Both the position numbers and the translations under genes were made by a program. Shown in pieces: positions 6,048 to 6,880 of a stretch of 6,880 nt of DNA. The stretch comes from Candidatus Omnitrophota bacterium. Lineage in GTDB: Bacteria; Omnitrophota; Koll11; Zapsychrales; Aceulaceae. Every line of letters starts with the position of its first letter. The first letter of the stretch is position 1. Under the pieces are notes generated by a model. It saw only the letters and a program-made list of their open reading frames with translations. It had not been told where the DNA came from and ran no database searches. The stretch covers positions 1 through 6,880 of the forward strand of contig JAOZRJ010000085.1 in the NCBI GenBank assembly GCA_029931885.1. Direction: 5' to 3'.

Positions 6048-6722
6048 ATGACTGATAAATCTTTTGATTTTTCATTTCATAAAACTACTCCGAATTTAAG
6101 TACAAAACATAAAAAATTTTTAAAGAAACAATCAGGTATCGCAATTGATAAACTTTTTAATATTCAGCAAGTGCATGGTCGACGGGTTATTATTGCAACA
6201 AAAGAAAGGTTAAGAAATAATAAAGAAATTATAAAAGCAGATGGTCTTATTACAGACGAATCATATGTTCCGCTTGTTATCCGTACAGCAGATTGCGTTC
6301 CCATTTTTATTTTCGATACGCAAAAAGAGGTTGCTGGTCTTTTGCACGCAGGATGGCAATCTTTAAGAAAGGGAATTATTTCTTCTGCGTTAACGACTAT
6401 GCGTCGAAAATGGATTACGGATTATAAAAAAATTAAAATAATTTTTGGGCCATGTATCCGATCATGTTGCTTCGAAGTTGACGACAAGGTTCAAAAGTAT
6501 TTTCCGAATGTGATTAAAAGGCGAAATAAGAAAGTTTATGTTGATCTTGTCAAAGAAGCAAAAAATCAATTTTTTAGTTTTAACGTGAATAAGAAAAACA
6601 TATTTGATTGTCGTATATGTACATGTTGTGATAAGCGATTTTTTTCATTTCGCAGACAGGGAGATTTTTCAGGAAGAATGCTTTCCCTCGTAATGCTAAA
6701 AAATAAGAAATTACTTTCTTGA
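6048..6722 (+). CDS. pgeF: Purine nucleoside phosphorylase/laccase-like protein (YfiH/PgeF, LACC1 family)
   Basis: A protein of at least 224 residues from the LACC1/YfiH family. Members split adenosine and inosine with phosphate; E. coli PgeF also removes misincorporated amino acids from peptidoglycan precursors. Metal-site residues are complete: H43 in QQVHGRR, C83 in RTADCVPI and H100 in LLHAGW. Other family blocks are ADGLIT (64-69), GPCIRSCCFEVDD (134-146), DCRICTCC (187-194) and FSFRRQGDFSGRMLS (199-213). The coordinates use the first ATG, but this start lacks a ribosome binding site and omits the family's first beta strand, which is encoded in frame just upstream; the true start is probably near 5979. 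The usual N-R pair after the first strand is not obvious (KHKKFLKK instead). It lies directly behind rmuC. The exact substrate cannot be told from sequence. Confidence 0.92.
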   Translation: MTDKSFDFSFHKTTPNLSTKHKKFLKKQSGIAIDKLFNIQQVHGRRVIIATKERLRNNKEIIKADGLITDESYVPLVIRTADCVPIFIFDTQKEVAGLLHAGWQSLRKGIISSALTTMRRKWITDYKKIKIIFGPCIRSCCFEVDDKVQKYFPNVIKRRNKKVYVDLVKEAKNQFFSFNVNKKNIFDCRICTCCDKRFFSFRRQGDFSGRMLSLVMLKNKKLLS

Positions 6723-6748
6723 AAACAGTGCGTAGGATACAATACATT
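6719..6748 (+). promoter_or_regulatory. Candidate promoter before cutA
   Basis: Two readings are possible: TTGAAA (6719-6724) with TACATT (6743-6748, spacing 18), or a -10 TACAAT (6738-6743, 5 of 6) with a poor -35. Its AGGATACAATA (6734-6744) matches the site before the cyclophilin-like gene in 10 of 11 bases. A start at about 6750 would leave a short leader containing the ribosome binding site. Confidence 0.35.
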
Positions 6749-6776
6749 TTGTTGTTTTAAAGAAGGATTAAGAAAG

Positions 6777-6880
6777 ATGAACATCATAGTTTTTATTACT
6801 GCAAAAAATATATTGGAAGCTAAAAAAATTAGCCGTAAACTTTTAGAAGTAAAGCTGGTCGCTTGCTGTAATATTGTTAA
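6777..6880 (+). CDS. cutA: CutA1-like protein, 3' truncated by window edge
   Basis: The first 34 codons of a CutA1 protein, a small trimeric cytosolic protein linked to divalent metal tolerance in E. coli and of debated function elsewhere. The visible part starts MNIIVFITAKNILEAKKISRKL and continues to VACCNIV, matching the family pattern: a beta strand ending in V/I-T-A, a helix with EA.KI...L, then L-A-A-C-x-N-I-V. The ribosome binding site AGAAGGA (6761-6767) is 9 bases upstream of the ATG. The gene starts 54 bases after the pgeF-like stop and may have its own promoter. The rest of the gene, about two thirds, lies outside the window. Confidence 0.88.
   Translation, partial: MNIIVFITAKNILEAKKISRKLLEVKLVACCNIV

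Noticed and set aside
6566..6787. Minus-strand ORF over the pgeF end and cutA start
   Set aside because: It overlaps two well-supported + strand genes and shows no motif.

Overview
The window is an AT-rich bacterial chromosomal segment, densely packed, with every recognisable gene on the + strand. I see no mobile element, RNA gene, CRISPR array or integration scar. A lipobox protein with Asn at +2 suggests a Gram-negative-type envelope. The gene order and the low-GC, lysine-rich coding style would suit an uncultured lineage such as Omnitrophota, but that placement is a weak inference: no phylogenetic marker is present.

Left part (2-2036): the 3' portion of an ABC-F ATPase gene, cut by the window edge, is followed after one base by a stand-alone 82-residue Smr-domain gene. 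Both families are known to act on stalled or collided ribosomes, so the pair may form a small translation-quality-control unit. Middle part (2058-4426): a small lipoprotein, an endonuclease III-related DNA glycosylase of the MagIII/COG2231 type that overlaps the lipoprotein gene by 31 bases, a 170-base stretch holding one or two tiny reading frames (one encodes a single membrane helix), and DNA polymerase IV (dinB). The glycosylase would make abasic sites in alkylated DNA, and Pol IV could copy across such lesions.

Right part (4472-6880): a probable new transcript starts just in front of a cyclophilin-like gene of the TM1367 type. RmuC, a membrane-anchored nuclease-like protein, follows, and then a YfiH/PgeF-type multi-copper purine nucleoside phosphorylase. 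The latter's family-conserved N-terminus extends upstream of its first ATG without any canonical start codon. A second probable promoter precedes the first 34 codons of cutA, cut by the right edge.

The best leads are the ABC-F/Smr pair; the tiny genes before dinB, where a T TTT TTA heptamer could join two frames; the missing start codon of the PgeF homologue; the unusual cysteine spacing and Glu-for-Lys change in the glycosylase; and a shared AGGATAC(T/A)ATA motif in front of two genes. The genes themselves are mostly known families, and I did not find a clearly undescribed multi-gene system.
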